Source: Gnetum montanum | Lineage: Eukaryota; Streptophyta; Gnetopsida; Gnetales; Gnetaceae | Assembly (NCBI GenBank): GCA_015680685.1 | Contig: MNCI01013774.1 | Coordinates: 102,017 to 166,016, forward strand | Direction: 5' to 3' | DNA: 64,000 nucleotides | Shown here: piece after piece, positions 54,670 through 64,000 of the stretch | How positions within the stretch are numbered: the first letter of the stretch is position 1 | Layout of the letters: each line of letters starts with the position of its first letter | Translations under genes and position numbers: made by a program | The notes under the pieces: generated by a model | Told to the model about the DNA's origin: nothing | Seen by the model: only the letters and a program-made list of their open reading frames with translations | Databases searched by the model: none

Positions 54670-56377
54670 TTAGTTAAGTCTTGGGTTAAGTGCATACACC
54701 CCAGACTCTTGTAGATGTGAGATGATTGGACAACATCCCTTAGGATGGTCATATTGGCAGATCTCACATCCACCATCATTGTCTGTGTTTGAATCCACAA
54801 CCTCATTAGAGCTAGTTATTTTTCCCTTACCCTTGTTATGTGCAGGGCCTGCATCACTCCTATTTTTCTTATTAGAGTCACTACCTCGTTCCACCTTAGA
54901 CTCCTCTATGATTTTCAGAATAGTTTCAAGTCTAGAGTCTAAGGAATCCCACAATTGATCCACCTTAGTCGATACTTTTGTTGTTAGCTTTTGAATTGGC
55001 AAGGTTTTTCTGTTCACCAACTCTTCGAGTGGTGACTCATCCTCCTCATCACAAAATCTCACTCCCTTCTTCCGAAGGGAAGGATCACGGCTATATTCTT
55101 CTGCGCTCTCTCTTTTCTGTAGCTCCCATTCTTCTTTGGCTACTTGCTCCAACAAGCAATGAATTTCATGGGCTCTAAGTTCTGATAGTCTCCCTTGTGC
55201 ATAAGTCCCAAGGATTCTCCTAGTCTCATGTCTTAGCCCATCTACGAGGTGGCAAAGTTGGTCCCATTGTGCGTAACCATGGCCTGGGCAACGATGTAGC
55301 AATGCATAGTATCGGTCCATGGCAACATCCAAGGGTTCATGATTACCCTATTTCTATCCTTGGATTTGTTTACACAAATTAGACACTCTGGAGTACGTTT
55401 GGTATTTTTCATTGAACAACTCTAAAATTGTACTCCATCTCCTAATGGTTTCCGGTTCTAAGGACCGGTACCAACGCTCTGCTTCCTTTGTGAGTGTTCT
55501 AGAAAACAACTTTAGTTTCTGCCATTCATTCTCTATGTTTTGCAAGGAAAAGGCATCATGGAATGCCTGTAAATGATTTTGCAGATTAGCGTTGTATCCT
55601 CCTTCGAAGCGTGGGATATTATTCATATCTAATCTTTTGATCCGACTATCTTTCTGATGCCTTGTTAGTATTCTAACTGCCTCTGTTATATCTAGCATAC
55701 TTTGGGTGGCAAGTAGGGGCTCATCATGTTCATCTCTTTCATGACACCTATGATTTCTATGTTGCTCCCTACTTTCCCTTTGTTTGTGCCCTTGTCCTCG
55801 CTCTCGACTCTCTTGTCGAGGTCTCTCATTTTGCCTACCTCTATCCTCACCGTTATGCTCTTGGTGGCTATGCCCAGATGTGGAAGGAGAGGGTGAGTGA
55901 TGTGATGAAGGGGAAGAAGAAGGAGAACCATCGCCATGACAATTCTTCTTGCCTTCTCTTCAACTGCTATGGCCCCGATCGTGATGATGATCTAAGTGCC
56001 CATCCTTATTATGTGTTGTTGTTCCCTCAGTGAACAATTGGCATTCACGGGGATTAGAACCAGTGTTATGTATCATGGAGCATAGGTTCTGATACCCCAC
56101 CTCCTCACCATCGTTAGGAGGGGGAACATCATTTGATAGAGAACCTATTATAATGGGTTCATCATCTCCAATTTCACCTAGGACATGCGAGACCCCTTTG
56201 CCCTTCAATAATGTGTGATGGCTCTCCTGCCTTGAGTCCCTTAAACGTTGTGTAGCTGTGGGATGATAATCCATTGTGCCAAAATTACCTACAATGCATT
56301 CAGCATAGAGCTGTGTCATGCCAATCTGTGCCAAAGAACGGAGGAGCATGTTTGACTGATCAATCTGGAGGTAACAC
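54670..56377 (-). pseudogene. gag of element D
   Basis: Frames 55698-55354 and 55332-54670 are one frame, separated by a short stretch with two stops. The gag core is LDMNNIPRFEGGYN through WYRSLEPETIRRWST to NEKYQTYSRVSNL. Next come a helical Leu/Glu-rich part and a CEICQYDHPKGCCP Cys/His cluster near the end. The N-terminal part (55692-56377) includes low-complexity Ser/His/Arg sequence in shifted frames. N-terminal residues continue to about 56570, then the gap begins. Confidence 0.75.
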
Positions 56378-56572
56378 TATGTTACCTTGCAAGTCTCTCC
56401 ATCGTAGCTATTCGTCTTGTGGAGGATAAAGGTAAAATCTAGTATGTATTCATCGGGATGAGTATATACCACTCGATGTTGTTGAGGAATTGGCAGATTT
56501 TGGTTATGTGTTTTTGGTTGCTGACAGTTTCTAGTATAATCCCTAGGTAGTGAATTGCTCTTGTTAGAAGAA

Positions 56573-57057
56573 NNNNNNNNNNNNNNNNNNNNNNNNNNNN
56601 NNNNNNNNNNNNNNNNNNNNNNNNNNNNNNNNNNNNNNNNNNNNNNNNNNNNNNNNNNNNNNNNNNNNNNNNNNNNNNNNNNNNNNNNNNNNNNNNNNNN
56701 NNNNNNNNNNNNNNNNNNNNNNNNNNNNNNNNNNNNNNNNNNNNNNNNNNNNNNNNNNNNNNNNNNNNNNNNNNNNNNNNNNNNNNNNNNNNNNNNNNNN
56801 NNNNNNNNNNNNNNNNNNNNNNNNNNNNNNNNNNNNNNNNNNNNNNNNNNNNNNNNNNNNNNNNNNNNNNNNNNNNNNNNNNNNNNNNNNNNNNNNNNNN
56901 NNNNNNNNNNNNNNNNNNNNNNNNNNNNNNNNNNNNNNNNNNNNNNNNNNNNNNNNNNNNNNNNNNNNNNNNNNNNNNNNNNNNNNNNNNNNNNNNNNNN
57001 NNNNNNNNNNNNNNNNNNNNNNNNNNNNNNNNNNNNNNNNNNNNNNNNNNNNNNNNN
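56573..57057. other. N-gap (485 bases) in element D
   Basis: It hides the primer site, leader and the inner part of the 5' LTR of D. Frames drawn through it are not real. Confidence 0.95.
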
Positions 57058-57387
57058 ATCCAAGAAGTTTGTCTTTATTGCTGTACACAAACTTGTGTTC
57101 AGGTACAATGTCTGGTCGAATAAAGATCCGTTCACTTTGGAGTTCCTACTGCGAGCACATGGAAATTAATCTATCTCTAGAGGGGAAAAACTACCAAAGT
57201 TTTGCTATGGTCTAGGCCTAGATGATAAACAAGGAAGAGCCACCTGTTATTTATAGACTTAGCGGCACATTGCGATATCGCATACGTGATATCGTAGGGG
57301 GACGACACGATATCACATACGCGATATTGCGTGGGATGCGATATCATGTACGCAATATCACAGCCCATGCGATATTGCATCCCATCA
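57058..57387 (-). repeat. Outer part of the 5' LTR of D with multiple U3 palindromes
   Basis: Matches 53055-53293 up to the TATA box (near 57250), then is longer: several CGATATC/GATATTGCG units lie between 57270 and 57380, against one or two in the 3' LTR. The LTRs of one element thus differ in palindrome copy number. Confidence 0.75.
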
Positions 57388-58178
57388 TCCACGGATAGGC
57401 TAGTTGTGGTATCTAGATCGTTACACGTTGATCACAGTTCGCTGTCTTCCCACCTGGACTAGTATTTGGTATGTCACGTATGGTTTAGTCTAGAGTGAGG
57501 CGTATGATGTGATCCTAACTAATGCTACCCTTAGAGACAATCGAAGATAATCTTGATTAAACTAATGAGTAATAGGAAATGAGTCTATGCTAGCCTAAGT
57601 GTGATAAGCATCCGTTCCTTAATCATCCATACACATCTTGGACCTCGTGCACGACTACTAGGATTACCAAGCGTAGATCCTAGGTACGCTACTGGGTTAC
57701 CAAGTAGTTACACTTAAATGCTCATGATTAAGTCCTACTCATTTTGCAGTTAACAACAAGAATAGTAAATGATGATAAAGAAATATTAACTAAGAAAAAA
57801 ATAAATAGCAATGACAATTAACAATAATAATTAAACAATTAAACTAAGTGAATGCTGCAATGACGAAGTAATCTCAATCTTTATTGCCGATCATGTGCGT
57901 GTCCAAGTACGTCACACTCGAATAAAGGTTCCGTACAATTACAAGCATCACACTGTGGGCATGCACTTGGGAAAAATGTTCTATCTCCTACGGGAACAAA
58001 ATGCAAGAGCTTCGCTACAGTTAAAAGATGGATCCTAAATGAGGCAGAAGGTCCTCTTATTTATAGGCCGAGATAGGCAATTGTGCAAATAGGGCCACGT
58101 TGCCCGTCGACGTAGCCGCGTGTACGCAGCCCTATAAACGGGGCCTAGTCGACGCATCGACTTAATGACACTTCATCA

Positions 58179-58751
58179 ATACGTGTGGGAGTTAGAAAAA
58201 TTTTTCATTCTGCCATTTCATAATAAGAGGAGTGTTTGTAGTTTTTCTGAGGTCTGGCAACCAAACTTCCCAACACCATAACTTCCTAGCCAGAACTTTG
58301 ATTTGAAAAATTATTGAACCTTGTTGATCCTGGAGTGCTCAACTTAGTTGGCACCAGGGGGGGGGGGGGGGGTGTNGCTAAGAAAAATTATGCCAAAATT
58401 TCTTAACACTTGGAAGATAATATTAAGGGTAAGTATAAGGATATAATAAGAATATTTTAACTAAGCAATCAAATTTTAAGCCAAAGGACTTAATCCATTC
58501 TCCTAACTAACCATACCAACCATTTAATGGGACTATAAATAAGGGAATGATAATTGTGGAAGGTCATAAAAATCAAAGACTCAATAATTTGGGGTTTCAT
58601 TTTAAAATTTTTCTAACTCTAAAATCATGATAAGGGCCATAACTAATAAAAAAGATAAGAACTAGATGAAACCAAGAACATGAGGAAGAATTATGAACCA
58701 TTAGGAATTGATTAGAATTCCTTGGTAACCTTGAATCTTTAATGATTATAG
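58179..58751 (+). other. Spacer of E after the nested insertion, non-coding
   Basis: Continues the spacer cut at 52443; the block near 58325-58420 matches 1590-1650 in G. A G run (58359-58373) is followed by an N at 58376 and is probably poor sequence. It ends GATTATAG just before the ORF3 ATG. Confidence 0.6.
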
Positions 58752-61538
58752 ATGGTCCCAAAGAGGCCTGTAGTTGAAGGACCTTCACAACATAGTAGCA
58801 AAAGCCCAAGAGGCTATGTGAGAGGCTAAGCAAGAGAACAAACTCCGTAGGCTAAACATGCAAAGCAAGAGGCTCAATTATTCAACATTCCCCAACAAAA
58901 TCCTACCATAGAATAGTCAGTACAAGTAGCAGTAGAGGCACCACCAACACCTGAATAGGGACAATGTCTCATGTTGTCTGATGACTACGTACATGTCATT
59001 CAAAAAAAATCCATAATGTCCATAATCATTGTGGAGTTGAGCTTTGACCCATTCATAGAGTTTACTCTAGAAGCTATTAAGAAATAACTCCAACCATCTT
59101 CCTTATGGCCAACTTTGACTGGTAATGCCGAGTGGTACCTAGGATAGGTATACCAGCTTTTGCATAATAAGCAAGATGATGACATGGTGAAAATTAAAGG
59201 AGTCTCTATGTCATACTTTATTGAGGCAATAGAGAAAGCGTTAAATATTCCAAATTTTAAAGCCAACGTTGCACAGATTTCTACAAGGCTTGACATTGGT
59301 GCTAAAGATTTGAGGCTTTAAAATGCCTATGGAAAGAAAGATAAGAACTATAATGAGCTCATTACTAAAGAAAAAGATTTATTTTAAGATCAGGACATAC
59401 CATTTATTCCCAACAAAGAGGCTCAATAGGATCTCAACATACATAGCCCAAGGAAGTGCGATTATGATGGGGAAATTTAATGCAAACATTGTGCATTTTC
59501 TCTTCCTCGAGATGTAGTGATGGTTTGAGGAGAAAAAGGTAGGGAAACCAGGATTTCTAGTTCCTTGCCTAATCAAGAAGCTATGCAAGCAAGTAGGGAT
59601 CTTGGGTTACACCAATGATGTCCCAAGAAAGGCTTAGAATGCATCTTATGCTAAAATGTGAAAGCTAGTGTCACCTAAGAAAGACTAGTTGGAAAAGCTA
59701 GTAGGCACTAAGGGGGTATTAGGATCTACACCAACTAGTAACATTCCAATTATTGGTCAACAATAATAGGTAGGGCCAAGTGGTTTAACACCTGTAGGTG
59801 ATAGACTTGAGTAACAAGCTCTACAACTACCACAAGATTATAGTCCTTCAATGAACCATGTATGCCAAATTAGAGATACCATTAGATGGGGAGCAAGGGA
59901 GGGTTCAACCATATATAGAGTGTGAGAGAGCTCTGTCAAGCCTATAGTTTCCACAATACTTGTTAGTGGGTAGGTATCTTTGTAGGTAGGAGGAGAAGAG
60001 GATTTGACACAACAAATATTGAGAAATGCTGCATCCTTCTAGGTGATGCTGGAAACTAGTAAAGGTGCTATAGTTGTGATCATGCAATACTAGGATGTAG
60101 TAGGAGTAGCAAAGGCAATAATATACCACATCAAAGAGTCTTTCAATATTCCCGTTGTCTCACTGATTGATATTTCTAGAGCTAAAGATTCTCAAATGCT
60201 ACCCAGTACCTCAATGATTCCAGAAGAGAATAAGGATATCCTTGACAAATTGCTAAAGACATGCTAGATCATGCAGAATCTTTTTGATATCCCTAGTGAT
60301 ATCACTCTAGTGTAGTCTAATCTATTAGCTACCAATGGTAATAGCAAAAACTAGGGTAGAGCATGCTAAAAATGAAGTGCAAAGGCTAAAGGTTGAATTG
60401 ATAGCTCTAAAAGTAGAAAGAAGGGACCTTACATAATTCGTAGCCCTAAACTAGCTTGAATAGTTTAGAACTAATCAAAACTAATCAAGTGAGACAACTA
60501 ATTTCCCATAACATACAAGTGGAGATGGAAAAAGAGAAGGCTATGTGGAATGCCTCAGTAGTAGAAGCTCAAACATATGCACATGTCAAAGCTCTCACTA
60601 CTTTTGAAGAGGAGAATAAGAAGCTTGTCGTTGATAACACTAGGTTGATTGATATTGAAAAGTAAAAGAATGTTCTTAAAGAAATCATCCATTAGTTGTG
60701 AGAATAGTTAATTAATGTCACCTAGGAAATGAATAGATTAGCCTATGAAAATAGAATCTTATCGATGAAGGAAGTATGCATCATTTATTAGAAGTCTATT
60801 ATTGAAATAAGCACGTGATAGAATAAGGCCAAAAAGCATGAGAAGCTCAAGAAGCATTTTAGGGATAAAGTGGAAATGTACAAGTAGATAAATGAAAAGG
60901 AGATCCAAATGTCCAAGTGCAGAATCAATTCCATCACTACCCAAACACAAGATTGGCAACTTATCTTGGACAACCTAGTCCATGTCCACTAGGCCAAAAA
61001 GAATACAGACATGCAAATTGAAGACTTAATAGAATACATGTGGGCTAACCTTTGGTATGCTAACTTGGTCATGTTGATAGCAAGGCAATCTTGCAATAAG
61101 CTTAAGCAAGAAGTAGTTCCCATGTATGCTATGTATGAGAAAGAGTTTGCTGATCAAAAAGATGGCTTGTAGAAGTTGCATGTAGTAAACTCAAAACTTG
61201 AAATTGTAAACACTATCTACCAAGGGTAGAAGGATGTTGTAGCAAACCTAGCATGCTGGATGATGGATTACCAAAAGTTAAGAAAGGTGGTCAAGGCCTT
61301 TGTAGAAGAATGACAATAGGTTGCAGCATGGTATGTCAAAGCCAATAAAATGTTCTCACAACTACCATGTTAATGGGATGTACCAACTATATCTAACATT
61401 GCACAATTTGCATGGATGGTACATGATCCCAAGATGAAAGAAGAGAAACTTTAGGAACTTCTGAACAAATACCAGTTTAAGAAGCCTAGCAAGAAAGGTA
61501 AGAAGCTGATGGAGGAGCCTCCACTGCTTGGAACCTGA
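58752..61538 (+). pseudogene. ORF3 of element E
   Basis: ATG 58752 to TGA 61536-61538 spans 928 codons, one fewer than the G copy, and the start, PE-GQ-LMLSDD, PSSLWPTL, YHLFPTKRLNRISTYIAQGS and MEEPP tail all align. There is a local shift of frame around 59300-59520 that is compensated, plus many stops. The domain order is the same: transposon-protein-like domain, linker, long coiled coil (60350-61300). An AG precedes the ATG as in G, allowing a splice acceptor. Function unknown. Confidence 0.75.
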
Positions 61539-61739
61539 AAACCACATCATGCTACTTCATTTTTGTTTTGTATTGTCAATGTCAACTATATCCATTTTTG
61601 TAAAAACATTAATGCAGCATTTATAGTCATGTAAATAGTTATGTCATATCAAGTTCAAGTGTACCTCCCAATTTTGTAAGGAACTCTATCGTCATTTTGT
61701 TTTAACTCAAGGAAAAGTTTCTAATTATGAGTGAAGGTA

Positions 61740-62594
61740 TGATATAACCATTTTTTCCACCAAGTGAGATATCATAGCTCATGCTACATCATCATTGATA
61801 TGATGTCTCAAGAGATGTGCAACCCTATACATTTTGATACTTGAGCATACAAGAAACAATAATATTTGCCAACCCTTATCAAAACTCTTGTAGTTTTATT
61901 TTGTAGTCTTAGTGATAGAGTGAATGCTTATAGTATAGTGTTAAGTAGTTGAATATAGTATTTATTTGAGTGAATTGAACTTGGGGATGGTTCATGATTG
62001 ATAATAAAGATCAAGAATATTTTTCATCATTACAACATTTTGTTAGTTCTTTTGTTTTATTGTTAGCATAATTTTCTGGTTTTCTTAGCTTAATTCTTTA
62101 CATTCCAAAGTACTTTACTTTTCATGCTCATTAGTTAAGCAGAATGAGTACGATTGGTTTCAAGTGTTTAAGTGTAATTCTTTGGTAACCCAATAGTGGT
62201 CTCACTTGATTCGCTTAGTAGAAATTCCACTTGGTAATTCCAATGATAATTACATAAGCCCAAGATGTGACTAGCATACCAGGACTAGATGCTCATCACT
62301 CTAGGATAGAATAGCTTTTCATTTTAATATTATTTAGACTTAGAATTTAATTCTTTTTTCTCTTATGTTTACCACTAGAAGTAATCTAAGACTTACAATA
62401 TCATATATGATATGCCTCACTATAAGTTAAACTATACATTCAAATTTTACTAATTGAAAGTGACAAGACAACAATTGAGAACTTAATATAAACTCCTAGC
62501 ATATTTAGATTGTCCATCCACGGATTATGATATAGTCGCATGTGAGCACTTGTGATTTGTATGGTAGAGTGTTGGGATACATCACTGCTCATTA
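61740..62594 (+). repeat. 3' LTR of element E (855 bp)
   Basis: Starts TGATATAACC after GTGAAGGTA, a decayed purine tract, and ends GCTCATTA (last T from C) before GTATG. It parallels 44865-45758. Confidence 0.85.
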
Positions 62595-62599
62595 GTATG

Positions 62600-62958
62600 T
62601 AAAGGCTAATGAACTATTTTCCTTGTTTTCATGTACTTGGAAAGTGCCTACATTATAGATATTGTAAAACAAGCATGGATAGCCAATGATACCAAGATAG
62701 AAGAGGAGAAATTATAGGCATCAATGAATTAATTTTACTTAAGGAAACTCATTGCACTAGGAAAGTAGCCTCAAATGCCACCAATGCAATAAGGGTTGTC
62801 ACTACGAGAAACTATAGAAAGGTTTGCATTGGCAATTTTGAAGACTCATCAAGCTTAGTCCAAATTTTTTTTTTGTAATTATTATCAATTATTATGTTCA
62901 TGATATTTTTGTAACCCACTTGAATTAAGATGTGGTCCTTTAAATTAGTTAGTAACTA
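62600..62958 (+). pseudogene. C-terminal end of ORF3 of F, right of element E
   Basis: AAGGCTAATGAACTATTTTC continues the WYVK-N-LF reading that was cut at 44864. AWIANDTKIEEEKL then matches AWMAQDP-TEEEKL of G. This restores the junction and proves the insertion of E into F. The remaining bases to 62958 are the F 3' spacer. Confidence 0.75.
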
Positions 62959-62959
62959 T

Positions 62960-63736
62960 TGTTTCTATGTAGTATGTCATTGATAAAGGAAGGAGAAAAA
63001 TCTATTTATAAATTGACAAAAATTGCAAATAAGAAATGTAAGAATAATTATCATGTCAAATGTATTGAGGGAATAGATGAAAGAAATTTGGTAAAAGATA
63101 ATGAAATTTTGGATAAGTGGAAAATTTATTTCCAAGAATTATTAAATGAAGAATTCCCAAGAGAAGACATCTAGTACGAAGAGCCAAATTTTAGTTTGGT
63201 TAATGAAATTTCCTTCTCTAAAGTGAAGATAGCCTCATCAAAGATGAAAAAGGGAAACGTTGCTAGACTAGACAACATTCCAATAATATATTGGAAAGCA
63301 TTGGAAGATATAGGAGTTTCTTGGCTAGCACAATTACTTAAAAATTTTTTTAAGGATGGAGAAATGTCCAATAATTAGAGAAAAAGCTGTATTGTTCTCA
63401 TTTACAAAAATAAAGAAGATATACAAAATTATGCAAACTATAATGGAATCAAGCTAATGAACCACATTATAAAAATTTAGGAGAGAGTTATAGAGCAACA
63501 TATTTGACTTGAATCAATAGTGTCAAAAAATTAATTTGAATTTATGCTAAGAAGAATTACTATAAAGATAATTTTCTTGATATGAAAATTAATGGAGAAA
63601 TTTTAGAAATATAGAAAAAATCTACATGTCATGTATATTGACTTGGAAAAGACATGATAGAGTACCTAAAGATATTTTTTGGACCTTGTAGAGAGAAAAC
63701 ATCTATGATAAATATATTAAAGTGATTCAAGACATG
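62960..63736 (+). pseudogene. RTE-type LINE fragment: linker and RT fingers
   Basis: Encodes IYKLTKIANKKCKNN, ILDKWKIYFQELLNEEF, then IPIIYWKALEDIGVSWLAQL and RKSCIVLIYKNKEDIQNYAN, the linker and first RT motifs of plant RTE LINEs. Further islands (VMYIDLEKT, VIQDM) follow with stops. It is cut at 63736 by an LTR. The endonuclease and the catalytic RT motif are missing. Confidence 0.75.
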
Positions 63737-64000
63737 TGATGAGTGGTAGGGTATCCCAACACTTTATCATACAAGTCACAAGTGCATGTGTGCAACCAGA
63801 TCGTAATCCATGGATGGACAATGTAAGTATGCTAGGAGTTGATAGTAGGTTCATGATTGTTGTCTTCCCAATTTGAGTTAGTAAAGTTCAAGTGTATGGT
63901 TTAACTCTCAGTGAGGCATATGATATGTTGATGTTGTTGGGCTTATAATATTCCTAGTTGCAAACATAATGAAAGTGAGATTAAAATCTAAGTCTAAGTA
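63737..64000 (-). repeat. Start of another minus-strand LTR, running out of the window
   Basis: Begins TGATGAGTGG and follows the E-family LTR 3' end in reverse (ATGATATG, CTAGTTGCAAACATAATG). The left flank is ACATG (63732-63736), to be compared with the unseen right flank. Confidence 0.85.

Larger units (their letters stand above)
52517..57387 (-). mobile_element. Element D: gag-protease-only Athila-like element
   Basis: Plus-strand ends TGATGAGTGG and CCCATCA are flanked by TCCAC at 52512-52516 and 57388-57392, a perfect target duplication. Read right to left: 5' LTR (part in a gap), gag (about 56570-54670), protease (54138-53446), a short tail, purine tract, 3' LTR. The protease frame runs to within 150 bases of the purine tract with no RT, RNase H or integrase, so D needed pol from another element. 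It has the best-preserved frames of the nest. Confidence 0.85.
52444..58178 (-). mobile_element. Solo LTR inserted in E, itself split by element D
   Basis: 52444-52516 is the last 73 bases of a minus-strand LTR; its body resumes at 57388 and ends TTCATCA at 58178. The outer flanks are ATATG (52439-52443) and ATACG (58179-58183), a 5-bp duplication with one transition. No internal sequence accompanies it, so it is a solo LTR. Its U3 differs from the other LTRs: GTCGAC-type palindromes (58097-58160) stand in place of GATATC ones. Confidence 0.75.
44865..62594 (+). mobile_element. Element E: Athila-like element with gag, pol and ORF3, split by a nested insertion
   Basis: LTRs at 44865-45758 and 61740-62594 are flanked by GTATG (44860-44864 and 62595-62599), a perfect 5-bp duplication within ORF3 of F. 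Inside, in order: primer site, gag, protease, RT, RNase H, integrase, spacer, a 5.7-kb nested insertion, spacer, ORF3. It is the only element of this family in the window that keeps most of pol. All frames are stop-filled, so it is dead. Confidence 0.85.

Noticed and set aside
53435-55178. Plus-strand frames opposite the D protease and gag
   Set aside because: The minus-strand frames show clear protease and gag motifs; the plus frames are shadows.
56377-57169. Long frames of 174-252 codons on both strands
   Set aside because: They consist almost wholly of the N-gap and have no sequence behind them.
1-64000. CRISPR arrays, rRNA, tRNA genes, bacterial operons
   Set aside because: No regularly spaced identical repeats, no rRNA or tRNA signatures and no operon structure were seen; tRNA-like words are primer-binding sites only.

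Overview
This is flowering-plant-type nuclear DNA made almost wholly of LTR retrotransposons nested in one another. The evidence is Ty3/gypsy gag-pol fragments, plant-type primer-binding sites, TATA-bearing LTRs, RTE-type LINE pieces and GT-AG introns. No rRNA, tRNA, bacterial gene or ordinary single-copy host gene could be supported. The species cannot be read from the sequence. Three long N-gaps (23375-23481, 33932-34020, 56573-57057) and single Ns mark draft-assembly joins, and several pieces beside them are inverted.

Layout. (1) 1-6559: composite G of an Athila-like family: LTR tail, primer site, long post-pol spacer, a 929-codon third ORF (ORF3), full LTR (4894-5689), second primer site, gag (5831-6502), then the last ~50 bp of another LTR. 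(2) 6648-23524: element B, a ~16.9 kb Tat/Ogre-like Ty3/gypsy element on the minus strand. Its gag-protease lies at 18368-21953 and its RT, two RNase H domains and integrase at 9513-13046. Between them is a ~5 kb spacer holding a multi-exon gene on the opposite strand (13455-17607). (3) 23526-27267: LINE RT fragment, another decayed ORF3, a partial reverse LTR and an inverted-contig artefact. (4) 27268-34092: element C, minus strand, gag and protease but no RT or integrase. (5) 34726-44864 plus 62600-62960: old plus-strand element F. (6) 44865-62594: element E, inserted in ORF3 of F with a perfect GTATG target duplication. (7) A solo LTR (52444-52516 plus 57388-58178) lies inside E, and inside that is element D (52517-57387) with a perfect TCCAC duplication. 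(8) 62960-63736: RTE LINE fragment. (9) 63737-64000: start of another reverse LTR.

Working picture. E, F, G and the 24.2-25.4 kb fragment share the order LTR, tRNA-Asp-type primer site, gag, protease, RT, RNase H, integrase, long spacer, ORF3, purine tract, LTR, although only E keeps most of pol. ORF3 joins a plant-transposon-protein-like domain to a long coiled coil and is preceded by a promoter-like block built like the LTR U3. C and D look like gag-protease-only derivatives of the same group. Element B carries its own gene of related appearance in antisense, and its non-coding DNA is crowded with the word GCGTAA/TTACGC. The pairing of an element-encoded accessory gene with a self-specific clustered DNA word is the most interesting hypothesis here. 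Nearly all coding regions are broken, mostly by stops explained by C-to-T or G-to-A changes at methylatable sites.
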